6,094 bases of DNA from Actinomycetota bacterium (GCA_009704425.1 WLEG01000112.1:1-6094); one strand, 5' to 3'. Shown: positions 1 through 5,755, numbered from the stretch's first letter. Made by a program: numbers and translations. Notes: generated from the sequence alone by a model not told the origin.

Positions 1-144
1 CGAAGTCGAACCGGGGGCAGCCGATGAATCATCGCTTCGTCCACCGGATGTCGAACAGGTCGACGTGGCTGCGAGCACGAGCGGAACGAGAGCACAGACG
101 AGCGCGGCCCGACGAGGCTGCTCCCGCTTCACGTTCGCCCGCAC
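1..144 (-). CDS. Lipoprotein or secreted protein, N-terminal fragment (runs off left edge)
   Basis: This is a minus-strand reading frame that starts with GTG at 144-142 and stays open to base 1, giving 48 residues. The N-terminus has a basic stretch (K6, R7, R11, R12) and a hydrophobic core (about residues 13-26, ALVCALVPLVLAA). A cysteine follows at residue 30 (TSTC), then a Ser/Gly/Asp-rich linker (STSGGRSDDSSAAPGSTS). This is the layout of an exported actinobacterial lipoprotein: signal peptide, lipidated Cys and flexible tether. The lipobox is not canonical, with Thr rather than Leu at -3, so a plain secreted protein is also possible. A G-rich Shine-Dalgarno-like stretch (GGGGGAG, 155-149) precedes the GTG by 4 nt; a second in-frame GTG lies at 132-130. 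The functional domain is outside the window, so no role can be assigned. It is divergent from the PPOX gene. Confidence 0.7.
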   Translation of the reverse strand, partial: MRANVKREQPRRAALVCALVPLVLAATSTCSTSGGRSDDSSAAPGSTS

Positions 145-287
145 GACTCTCCCCCGGCGACAAACTGGACTGGCATGCGGATGATTCTCACACACGTCGG
201 ACACCGTGTCGGTCGTGGTCGCCAGCGGCGCCAAAACCACTTCAAACAGTCGATGGATCCCGCCTGCCGACATGACATGCTGTTCCG

Positions 288-704
288 ATGTTCGACGATC
301 GTGCGCTCGCTTTCCTCGGCGAAGTCCGTTTCGCCCGTCTGGCCACCAACGGTCGCGACGGCTTTCCCCACAACGTTCCGATCTGGTTCGACCTCGAACC
401 CAACGCTGACGCCTCCCACGACCTGTTGTTCATCTCGGATCGCACGGCGAGCAAGACGCGCAACGCGCTCGCCGACCCCCGAGCGGGAGTGACCATCGGA
501 GGAGATCCCGCCGATGGCCAGGGCTACCTGATCCGTGGCACCATCACCGTTGAAGAAGATCCCGGCCGAGCGGTGACACACCGCATGATCGACCGCTACG
601 AGACCGGCACCCCACGCGCCACACAACTGCGAGAGGCTTGGAAGGACGACGACATCGTCGTGCTTCGACTACGCCCGACATCGATCGTCAAGGTCTGGGG
701 CTGA
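288..704 (+). CDS. PPOX-class (pyridoxamine 5'-phosphate oxidase-like) flavin/F420-dependent protein
   Basis: This 138-residue protein has the split-barrel fold signature of the pyridoxamine 5'-phosphate oxidase-like family. The opening strands read FARLATNGRDGFPHNVPIWF (about residues 15-34). They are followed by LLFISDRTASKTRN (46-59), then DPRAGVTI (63-70), GYLIRGT (79-85) and a C-terminal VVLRLRPTSIVKVWG. The K-x-R-N-x4-DPR segment is typical of the small single-domain actinobacterial members, many of which bind the deazaflavin F420 and some FMN. The family acts as cytosolic oxidoreductases; the substrate cannot be read from sequence. The length is normal. ATG 288 is chosen because the family normally starts a few residues before the L-G-x-x-R-F-A-R-L-A-T strand, and no upstream in-frame ATG exists. 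No Shine-Dalgarno is visible, so the transcript may be leaderless. It converges on the lipoprotein gene across a palindrome. Confidence 0.93.
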   Translation: MFDDRALAFLGEVRFARLATNGRDGFPHNVPIWFDLEPNADASHDLLFISDRTASKTRNALADPRAGVTIGGDPADGQGYLIRGTITVEEDPGRAVTHRMIDRYETGTPRATQLREAWKDDDIVVLRLRPTSIVKVWG

Positions 705-719
705 GCCACGACACGTGGC
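705..719. repeat. Short GC-rich hairpin directly after the PPOX stop codon
   Basis: GCCACG (705-710) and CGTGGC (714-719) form a perfect 6-bp stem with an ACA loop, starting at the base after the PPOX TGA stop. No T-run follows. It could contribute to 3'-end formation of the PPOX transcript, but short GC-rich stems arise often by chance in DNA of this composition. Confidence 0.3.
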
Positions 720-795
720 GCCGAGACGTCGAAGTCGATCGTCGGACGTTTCGACAGAACGTCACGCCTCAACTTCATCCCAGCTCCACTCTTCC

Positions 796-854
796 TGGTT
801 CTTCTGGTGGCATGAACGACCAATTCTTGGTCGTTCATGCCACCAGAAGAACCA
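796..854. repeat. Perfect 28-bp inverted repeat (palindrome 1), candidate bidirectional terminator or repeat-family member
   Basis: Bases 796-823 and 827-854 are exact reverse complements (28 bp, no mismatch), separated by the 3-nt loop TTC. The core arm reads TGGTGGCATGAACGACCA. It lies between two convergent genes, 91 nt after the PPOX stop codon and 6 nt after the stop codon of the minus-strand lipoprotein gene. Neither side has a T-run, so it is not a textbook intrinsic terminator. A stem of this length would still form a very stable RNA hairpin on either transcript. The palindrome at 3011-3071 has the same core. Perfect arms of this length cannot be chance. The function (terminator, 3'-end protection or mobile palindromic repeat) is inferred. 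Confidence 0.9.
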
Positions 855-860
855 CGGTGA

Positions 861-1559
861 TCAGTCGTGCACCTGGGAGTCGAGGTCGTTCAGTCGTCGG
901 CCGGCGTCCTCGACGATCGACCACCACTCGTCTTCGTCCATGGCCGTGGCCCGCCCGGTGAACGCCACGTCGCCCAATTGCATCACCATGATGATCGAGC
1001 CGAATCGGGCGATCGTCGTGCGTCCGATCACCTCCATCTTGTCGCCCTGGGTCGCCAGCGGGGGTGTCGTCGTCTGCATCCAGCTGACGGACTCGTCACC
1101 GATGTCGCGACCCACGACGATCGCGTACTTCTCCACCGCACCGGAATCGGCCGTCACTTCCGCACCGTCGCAGATGCGCGCGGCCTCCTTCGCGTCCCGG
1201 AAGTACGCCTCCACGTCGTCGTTCGCCCACGCTTGCAGGCGCATCATGCGGACGGTCCCGCCCTCGGTGCGGGCCTGCATCTCCACGTCGGCCCCGGACT
1301 CGCCCGCCAGTTCGACGAGATTCTTCGTCACCATGTCCGAATCGGGACACCACACCGACGGGTCGATGGACGGATTCTCCGGTTCGCGCGTCTCGAACAC
1401 CTGACGCTGGGTCTCGTCCCACTCGCCCGGCATGTCGGTGATGGTGGGGAGAACATCGGAGATCATCTCTGGCGTGGGCAGCTGGCCCTCGGCGGAACGG
1501 GTGCACGAGACACCGACAAGGAAAAGGGCCACGACGACGGGAACGAGTTTCGCGCGCAT
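861..1559 (-). CDS. Putative exported lipoprotein with sensor-like extracytoplasmic domain
   Basis: This 232-residue protein starts with a short signal peptide: basic MRAK, hydrophobic core LVPVVVALFLVGV, then Cys19 followed by a polar mature N-terminus (TRSAEGQ). The site G-V-S-C departs from the lipobox consensus at -3, so lipidation is likely but not certain. The mature domain begins with LPTPEMISDVLPTITDMPGEW. It has just two further cysteines, C71 (in WCPD) and C130 (in ICDG), suitable for one disulfide. Alternating strand and helix patterning follows, and a W-W-rich helix lies near the end (EWWSIVEDAGRRL, 211-223). The size and pattern recall the PknH-like extracytoplasmic sensor domain of actinobacterial lipoproteins, but I cannot confirm that family. 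It lies 67 nt downstream of nhaA on the same strand and is probably co-transcribed. Start is ATG 1559; only a weak G-rich stretch precedes it. A 28-bp palindrome follows its stop codon. Confidence 0.88.
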   Translation of the reverse strand: MRAKLVPVVVALFLVGVSCTRSAEGQLPTPEMISDVLPTITDMPGEWDETQRQVFETREPENPSIDPSVWCPDSDMVTKNLVELAGESGADVEMQARTEGGTVRMMRLQAWANDDVEAYFRDAKEAARICDGAEVTADSGAVEKYAIVVGRDIGDESVSWMQTTTPPLATQGDKMEVIGRTTIARFGSIIMVMQLGDVAFTGRATAMDEDEWWSIVEDAGRRLNDLDSQVHD

Positions 1560-1626
1560 GCCCCACAGGAAAGCCCTCGGGGCCGACCGTGCGTCGGGAG
1601 ATCCCTACCGTGAAACGGAACGAACG

Positions 1627-2925
1627 TCACGAGCCGTCGACGGTGTCACCCTTCGACGACGACCCCATGAGAAGTGCGATGGACAACATCGCCGACACCA
1701 CCGACGCCAGAAGGATCGCCAGTTTCGCGTTGGCCTGATCGGGTCCCTCGGGAAGCGCCAACTTGGTGATGAAGAGGGCCACGGTGAAGCCGATCCCCGC
1801 CGCGGTGCCGGCACCGAGAATGTGACGGGTCGTCACCCCGCGGGGTGCTTCGGCCAGTCCCGAGCGCACGGCCAGACGCGTGGACACGAAGATTCCGAGG
1901 GGCTTACCGATCACCAAGCCGAGGAACACTCCCCACGTCACCGCCGAACCGGCGGCGTCGCGGAAGCCATCCACCGAGACCGGTAGTCCGCTGTTCGCCA
2001 ACGCGAAGATCGGCACGATCACGAAACTCGTCCACGGATGAAGAACGTGCAGCAACCACTCCACGACCGACACGGAGTCGCGAGACCCGTCCGACTCGAG
2101 CGACTCACCGTGTGATTCGACCAGGTCGGGCCGTTCCTCGACGTCGACGTAATCGTGCCCTCGTCGTGGAGTCACCGGCGCGATCAGCCCCATCACCACT
2201 CCAGCCAAGGTGGGGTGCACTCCGCCCCTGTAGAGACCGAGCCACACGACCACTCCCACCAGCACGTACACCGGCACCGATTGCACCCCGGCGCGCCGGA
2301 CCACCAACGTCGCCAGCACCCCGACCACCGCGGCGGTCAGCCAACCGAACGTGACCCCCGTGGAGTACACCACGGCGATGATGATGATCGCGCCGATGTC
2401 GTCGACGATGGCCAAGCCGAGGAGGAACGCTCTCAGCGGGGACGGAACTCGACTTCCGGCAACCGACAAAACGCCGACGGCCAAGGCGATGTCGGTCGCC
2501 ACGGGGATCGCCCAACCACGAGCCGCCACGTCGCCGGCCACCGCCAGATAAATGAGTGCCGGCACCACCATGCCACCCACCGCGGCCATGACCGGCAACA
2601 GTGCCGCACGCCGCGTGGCCAGATGCCCCTCGGTGACCTCCCGCTTGATCTCCAATCCGACCACGAGGAAGAAGATCGCCATGAGACCGTCATTGACCCA
2701 GTGACGTAGATCCAGATCCATCGTGAAGTCGCCGAACGACATCACCACCCGCGTGGACCACAGATCCTCGTAGGACGACGACCATGGCGAATTGGCCCAC
2801 AGCAGAGCGATCACCGCACCGGCACAAAGTAGTGCGGCGCCGGCAGTCTCCTTGCTCAGGAAATCGCGCAACGGCGAGATGCGCCGTAGCGACGGTGAAC
2901 CGGACGTGTTCGATGCGTGCTTCAA
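1627..2925 (-). CDS. nhaA: Na+/H+ antiporter NhaA
   Basis: This is a multi-pass inner-membrane antiporter that exports Na+ (or Li+) in exchange for H+ and so sets cytoplasmic pH and sodium. With the start chosen here it has 432 residues. The NhaA signatures are all present. They are VGLEIKRE (about 89-96), PVATDIA with Asp145 (E. coli D133), IVDDIGA with Asp175-Asp176 (E. coli D163/D164, same 30-residue spacing), HPTLAGVVMGLIAP, LHPWTSFVIVPIFALAN, and GKPLGI with Lys341 (E. coli K300). The loop between HPTLAG and LHPW holds an acidic extra segment at about 253-285. The start is placed at TTG 2925-2923 because AGGAG (2936-2932) lies 6 nt upstream. A longer frame from TTG 2979 would add 18 residues not typical of the family. 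The leader (2926-3010) carries a possible -10, and palindrome 2 lies just beyond it. Confidence 0.96.
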   Translation of the reverse strand: MKHASNTSGSPSLRRISPLRDFLSKETAGAALLCAGAVIALLWANSPWSSSYEDLWSTRVVMSFGDFTMDLDLRHWVNDGLMAIFFLVVGLEIKREVTEGHLATRRAALLPVMAAVGGMVVPALIYLAVAGDVAARGWAIPVATDIALAVGVLSVAGSRVPSPLRAFLLGLAIVDDIGAIIIIAVVYSTGVTFGWLTAAVVGVLATLVVRRAGVQSVPVYVLVGVVVWLGLYRGGVHPTLAGVVMGLIAPVTPRRGHDYVDVEERPDLVESHGESLESDGSRDSVSVVEWLLHVLHPWTSFVIVPIFALANSGLPVSVDGFRDAAGSAVTWGVFLGLVIGKPLGIFVSTRLAVRSGLAEAPRGVTTRHILGAGTAAGIGFTVALFITKLALPEGPDQANAKLAILLASVVSAMLSIALLMGSSSKGDTVDGS

Positions 2926-2931
2926 CGAAGT

Positions 2932-2936
2932 CTCCT
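2932..2936 (-). promoter_or_regulatory. Ribosome binding site that decides the nhaA start
   Basis: On the minus strand the bases read AGGAG, followed by ACTTCG (6 nt) and then TTG at 2925-2923. This is one of the few clear Shine-Dalgarno sequences in the window. It favours the shorter NhaA start over the in-frame TTG at 2979. Confidence 0.65.
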
Positions 2937-2984
2937 GACCTCGCCGACCCGTCTTCCCGGCACACCTCGGTTGTGACAAGGCGA

Positions 2985-2990
2985 ACCTTA
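2985..2990 (-). promoter_or_regulatory. Possible -10 element of nhaA
   Basis: The minus strand reads TAAGGT, which fits TAnnnT, and would start transcription near 2978, about 53 nt before the TTG start. No good -35 is present at the expected distance: that position falls on the edge of palindrome 2. This is weak evidence. Confidence 0.3.
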
Positions 2991-3010
2991 TCGTCGGCGT
3001 CGACCCGCGG

Positions 3011-3071
3011 CTGGTGGAACTGGTGGCAGGAACGACCAGAAACTGGTCGTTCCTGCCACCAGTTCCACCAG
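3011..3071. repeat. Perfect 29-bp inverted repeat (palindrome 2), related to palindrome 1
   Basis: Bases 3011-3039 and 3043-3071 are exact reverse complements (29 bp), with an AAA loop on the plus strand. The inner arm reads CTGGTGGCAGGAACGACCAG, matching palindrome 1 except at two positions, where both partners of the pair changed. The outer arm adds CTGGTGGAA, a near copy of the adjacent CTGGTGGCA, which suggests a 9-bp internal duplication. On the minus strand the element starts 16 nt after the YhhN stop codon and precedes the nhaA leader, so it separates two minus-strand units. TTCTT precedes the arm on that strand, as in palindrome 1. No T-run follows. A terminator or boundary role is inferred. 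Confidence 0.9.
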
Positions 3072-3087
3072 AAGAATCGGGTTCGGG

Positions 3088-3723
3088 TCAGAGCAGGCCG
3101 AGCACCAGCCCCGCCAACGCGAGGTGATACGTGACCATGATCCCCACCGGTTGCCACGGGCGGGCTTTCACGAACCGCGTCTCGGCGATCAACGCGTCGG
3201 ACAGCATGAAGATGATCGCACCGGCGATGGAGACCCACGAGCCACTGGCCACGGCCGCCACCGCCATCGTCGTGATCACCACCACGTACACCGAGACCGG
3301 CACGACGAGTTCCGTGTGTCCGCCACTCCGGATCGCGCCGACGAAACGTCGCGCCAGCATCGACGCAACGGGAATCGCGACGACCGTGGCCACCAGCCAA
3401 CGCACCCCGCTCGTCTCCCCCACGGCGAAACCGACGGCGAACATCACCTGGGCCACGGCGAACGAGGCCAGTCCAGGCACGAACAGGTTCCCCGGCAACA
3501 TCAAGAACACGTCACCGAACAGGCAGAACACCAGGGCCACCACCAACCACGTCCATGAGGCGGTGTGCTCCACGTCGACGGAAACCGCGAACAACGCGAA
3601 GGCCGCCGTGGCCGCGGGCTTGCTGACGTACTCCAGCACGGAATTCTCGCGGGTCACGGCCACCCAATCGGCGAGCGACATGATCGCCGCCAGGCCCAAC
3701 ATCGCCCAGGCGACCCCGTTCAT
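3088..3723 (-). CDS. YhhN/TMEM86-family membrane protein (lysoplasmalogenase-like)
   Basis: This 211-residue integral membrane protein has about eight hydrophobic segments and no soluble domain. The YhhN/TMEM86 signatures are visible in order: SKPAAT (34-39), CLFGDVFLM (67-75), FMLSDALIAETRF (172-184) and MVTYHLA (196-202). The aspartates in G-D (71) and S-D (176) are the family's conserved polar residues inside the membrane. Animal TMEM86 proteins hydrolyse the vinyl-ether bond of lysoplasmalogens. Whether this bacterial homologue acts on ether lipids is not shown. In the segment after GD the usual His of the family (F-x3-H-x2-Y, as I recall it) appears replaced by Gln (FAVAQVMF, Q92). ATG 3723 lies 22 nt after the SRPBCC stop, so it is the last gene of the malic-enzyme unit. 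No strong Shine-Dalgarno is present. Confidence 0.9.
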   Translation of the reverse strand: MNGVAWAMLGLAAIMSLADWVAVTRENSVLEYVSKPAATAAFALFAVSVDVEHTASWTWLVVALVFCLFGDVFLMLPGNLFVPGLASFAVAQVMFAVGFAVGETSGVRWLVATVVAIPVASMLARRFVGAIRSGGHTELVVPVSVYVVVITTMAVAAVASGSWVSIAGAIIFMLSDALIAETRFVKARPWQPVGIMVTYHLALAGLVLGLL

Positions 3724-3745
3724 TCGCGTGTCGAACCGTTCCGAC

Positions 3746-4216
3746 TCAGCCGCGACGTCGGGTCATGAGTTCGACCAACTGATCGAGCGCCGCACCCCAG
3801 CCGTCGTGGAAGCCCATCTCGTCGTGCGTGCGCATGCCCGCCTCGTCCACATGGCGCACGACCGCCGAATACCGGGATCCCTCTCCGACCGGTTCGAAAT
3901 CGATCGTGACCGTGAAGCCGAACTCACCCTCACCGAGAGGGAGTGGTTCGAAGTTCGGCCCCATCAGGTTGGTCCACGCGAACCGCCGGCCCGGACGGGC
4001 GTCGAGAACGCATCCCGTGCCCTCGTTGCGCTCGCCGTCGGGACCGCACATCACCGTGCGGAAGATCCCTCCGGGAACGGCGTCGACCTCGGCCTCGGTG
4101 GTACGCCACGGAACCGGCGTGAACCATTGCTTCAACAGCTCGGTGTCGACGTATCCCGCGTACAACTCGTCGGCGCTGATCGGAACCACGCGTTCGATTC
4201 GCAGGTCGAAAGCCAC
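3746..4216 (-). CDS. SRPBCC / AHSA1-type (START-like) domain protein
   Basis: This 156-residue single-domain protein has the helix-grip fold pattern of the AHSA1/SRPBCC superfamily. It opens with the strand LRIERVVPISADELYAGYVD, then LLKQWFTPVPW (about 27-37), PGGIFRTVMCGPDG (48-61), a Gly-rich hairpin and paired strands (FGFTVTIDFEPV, 99-110; SRYSAVVRHVD, 114-124). It ends in the C-terminal helix GFHDGWGAALDQLVELM (135-151). The family forms a hydrophobic cavity for lipids, polyketides or other ligands, or acts as a co-chaperone; the ligand cannot be predicted. The start is GTG 4216-4214, 2 nt after the malic-enzyme TGA and without a Shine-Dalgarno, so translation by re-initiation is likely. 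It is clearly in an operon with the malic enzyme upstream and the YhhN gene 22 nt downstream. Confidence 0.92.
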   Translation of the reverse strand: MAFDLRIERVVPISADELYAGYVDTELLKQWFTPVPWRTTEAEVDAVPGGIFRTVMCGPDGERNEGTGCVLDARPGRRFAWTNLMGPNFEPLPLGEGEFGFTVTIDFEPVGEGSRYSAVVRHVDEAGMRTHDEMGFHDGWGAALDQLVELMTRRRG

Positions 4217-4218
4217 GT

Positions 4219-5625
4219 TCAGCGCTTGCGGATGACGCCGTCGGCCACCGCGGCCGCCGCCACCGCCGGGGCCACACGCGCCACGACCGAACGGTCGAAC
4301 ACGGACGGCACCACGAACTCGGGCTTCAACTCGGCGTCGGTCACCGACTCGGCGATGGCCACCGCCGCGGCCAACTTCATGCCTTCGGTGATGTCGGTGG
4401 CCTGAGCGTCGAGGGCACCGCGGAAGATGCCGGGGAACGCCAGAACGTTGTTGATCTGGTTCGGATAGTCGCTACGACCCGTGGCCATGACCGCCGCGAG
4501 ACCGTCGCACTGCTCGGGCCGGATCTCGGGGTTCGGGTTGGCCATGGCGAACACGATCGGATCCTTGGCCATCGACCGGATGTCGGCCGCGGTGATGAGA
4601 TCCGGTCCACTGACGCCGACGAACACGTCGGAACCCTTCATGATGTCGCTGATGGTGCCCATACGGCGCGAACGGTTGGTGTTCTCGGCGAACCATTCCT
4701 TGGCCGAGTTCATCTCGCCACGACCCGTGTAGATGGCGCCCACGCGGTCGCAACCGATCACGTCGCCCACGCCGGCGTTCAACAGGATCTTGCCGATGGC
4801 CACTCCGGCGGCACCCACACCGGCGATGACCACCGTGAGGTCCTCCATCTTCTTGCCGGTGATCTTCAGCGAGTTCCACAACGCGGCCAAGGTGACGACC
4901 GCGGTTCCGTGCTGGTCGTCGTGGAAGACCGGGATGTCGAGGCTGGCGCGCAGACGCTCCTCGATCTCGAAGCACTCCGGAGCCTTGATGTCCTCCAGGT
5001 TGATACCGCCGAAAGTGGGCGCGATTCGCTGGACGAAATCGACGACCTCGTCGGCGGTGGAGGCGTTGATGCACACCGGGAAACCGTCGACGCCACCGAA
5101 CTCCTTGAACAACAGGGCCTTGCCCTCCATGACGGGCATGGCGCCCTCGGGTCCGATGTCGCCCAAGCCCAGAACCGCGGTGCCGTTGCTGACGATGGCC
5201 ACGGTGTTCTTGCGGATGGTGTACTGGTGCGACAAGCCCGGATCGTTCTCGATGGCGGTGCACACACGGGCCACGCCGGGGGTGTAGGCCATCGAGAGGT
5301 CGTCACGATCGTTCACCGGCGCCGTCGACAACACGTGGATCTTGCCCGACTCGTGCATCTTGAACGTGCGGTCCCACCAATCCAGCAGGGTGACGCCCGA
5401 CAGCTTGTTCACGGCGTCGACCACCTTGGCCTGATGCGCCTCGTCACGACAGTGCACCACCACGCTGCGACGCAACACGGGTCCGCGCACGTCGAAACCG
5501 TCGAGGGCCCCGATGTTGCCGCCGGCCTCGCCGATGGCGGTGCAGAGGCGTCCGAGGGTGCCGGGGACGTTGTCCAACTGGCAGTCGAGGGCGATGGAGA
5601 AGGCGGCGGTCGGTTTCGTAGTCAC
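4219..5625 (-). CDS. NAD-dependent malic enzyme with N-terminal ACT domain
   Basis: The enzyme decarboxylates malate oxidatively to pyruvate, yielding NAD(P)H and CO2, in the cytosol. The 468 residues begin with an ACT regulatory domain (about 8-85; LDNVPGTLGRLCTAIGEAGG). The catalytic part carries AYTPGVA (Tyr114), GDIGPEGAMPVMEGKALLFKE with Lys169, and the metal ligands in LEDIKAPE (Glu211, Asp212) and FHDDQHGT (Asp236, Asp237). It also carries the nucleotide loop GVGAAG (270-274 region), ANPNPEI (362-368) and NQINNVLAFPGIFRGALD (389-406). An Asp (GCDR, 293) after the second Rossmann strand favours NAD over NADP; this is an inference. ACT domains usually bind amino acids or other small ligands, so allosteric control is likely. 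GTG 5625 is preferred: it gives a short lead into the ACT strand, whereas an in-frame TTG at 5679 adds 18 charged, non-conserved residues. It heads a unit with the SRPBCC and YhhN genes. Confidence 0.95.
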   Translation of the reverse strand: MTTKPTAAFSIALDCQLDNVPGTLGRLCTAIGEAGGNIGALDGFDVRGPVLRRSVVVHCRDEAHQAKVVDAVNKLSGVTLLDWWDRTFKMHESGKIHVLSTAPVNDRDDLSMAYTPGVARVCTAIENDPGLSHQYTIRKNTVAIVSNGTAVLGLGDIGPEGAMPVMEGKALLFKEFGGVDGFPVCINASTADEVVDFVQRIAPTFGGINLEDIKAPECFEIEERLRASLDIPVFHDDQHGTAVVTLAALWNSLKITGKKMEDLTVVIAGVGAAGVAIGKILLNAGVGDVIGCDRVGAIYTGRGEMNSAKEWFAENTNRSRRMGTISDIMKGSDVFVGVSGPDLITAADIRSMAKDPIVFAMANPNPEIRPEQCDGLAAVMATGRSDYPNQINNVLAFPGIFRGALDAQATDITEGMKLAAAVAIAESVTDAELKPEFVVPSVFDRSVVARVAPAVAAAAVADGVIRKR

Positions 5626-5635
5626 AGGGTTACAA

Positions 5636-5641
5636 ACGATA
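5636..5641 (-). promoter_or_regulatory. Possible -10 element of the malic-enzyme unit
   Basis: The minus strand reads TATCGT (TAnnnT), placing a start near 5629 and leaving only about 4 nt before GTG 5625, a nearly leaderless mRNA. No convincing -35 lies 16-18 nt upstream. A TTGACG at 5693-5688 lacks a matching -10. It supports the GTG 5625 start only weakly. Confidence 0.3.
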
Positions 5642-5693
5642 CGACACTCTCCGCCGGAATCTTCGTCTTTTCGGGACAAACACCCCGCGTCAA

Positions 5694-5720
5694 CCTCGTG
5701 TTCACCCTTGACTCACGAGG
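5694..5720. promoter_or_regulatory. Inverted repeat across the -35 region, candidate operator
   Basis: CCTCGTG (5694-5700) and CACGAGG (5714-5720) are exact reverse complements, 7 bp each with a 13-nt spacer. The spacer ends with the -35 hexamer (TTGACT, 5708-5713) of the plus-strand promoter. A dimeric regulator bound here would cover the -35. The position in a divergent intergenic region is suggestive; the regulator is unknown. Confidence 0.4.
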
Positions 5721-5737
5721 CGGTTCGGGGGTACGTT
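5708..5737 (+). promoter_or_regulatory. SigA-type promoter giving a leaderless transcript of the membrane protein
   Basis: TTGACT (5708-5713) matches five of six -35 consensus bases. After an 18-nt spacer comes TACGTT (5732-5737), fitting the actinobacterial TAnnnT -10. The start expected 7 nt downstream is 5744, exactly the GTG start codon of the next gene. This is the strongest promoter in the window and implies an mRNA without a leader. Confidence 0.65.
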
Positions 5738-5739
5738 TT

Positions 5740-5755
5740 TGTAGTGACCACTACA
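5740..5755. promoter_or_regulatory. Dyad overlapping the predicted transcription and translation start, candidate operator
   Basis: TGTAGTGACCACTACA is a perfect 7-bp inverted repeat around a 2-nt centre. It covers the predicted +1 and the GTG start codon at 5744. A 16-bp dyad just downstream of a -10 is a common place for a dimeric repressor. I cannot match it to a named operator. Confidence 0.45.

Noticed and set aside
276..281. CATGCT as a -10 for a leaderless PPOX transcript
   Set aside because: The spacing to ATG 288 fits, but the first base is wrong and no -35 is present, so it is not listed as a promoter.
129..626. Open minus-strand frame of 165 codons
   Set aside because: It is antisense to the well-supported PPOX gene and has no recognisable domain. 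The real minus-strand gene at the left edge is in a different frame, with a signal peptide.
1573..1597. Small stems between nhaA and the lipoprotein gene (GCCC/GGGC and CCGAC/GTCGG)
   Set aside because: Arms of only 4-5 bp and no T-run; expected by chance in high-GC DNA and not enough to call a terminator or riboswitch.
867..1613. Open plus-strand frame of 248 codons
   Set aside because: It is His/Arg-rich and antisense to the lipoprotein gene, which has a signal peptide, Cys pattern and ATG start.
796..3071. Insertion sequence or composite transposon bounded by the two palindromes
   Set aside because: The interval holds only nhaA and a lipoprotein gene, with no transposase. Each palindrome is complete in itself rather than one end of an element, and no target duplication is evident.
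2690..3400. Minus-strand frame of 236 codons spanning palindrome 2
   Set aside because: It overlaps nhaA and YhhN in another frame. Its Trp-rich peptide comes from translating the palindrome and is not a protein domain.
3131..4405. Open plus-strand frame of 424 codons
   Set aside because: It lies antisense to the YhhN, SRPBCC and malic-enzyme genes, which all have clear family motifs. Its translation is low-complexity (Thr/Ala/Arg-rich), as expected for the antisense of high-GC genes.
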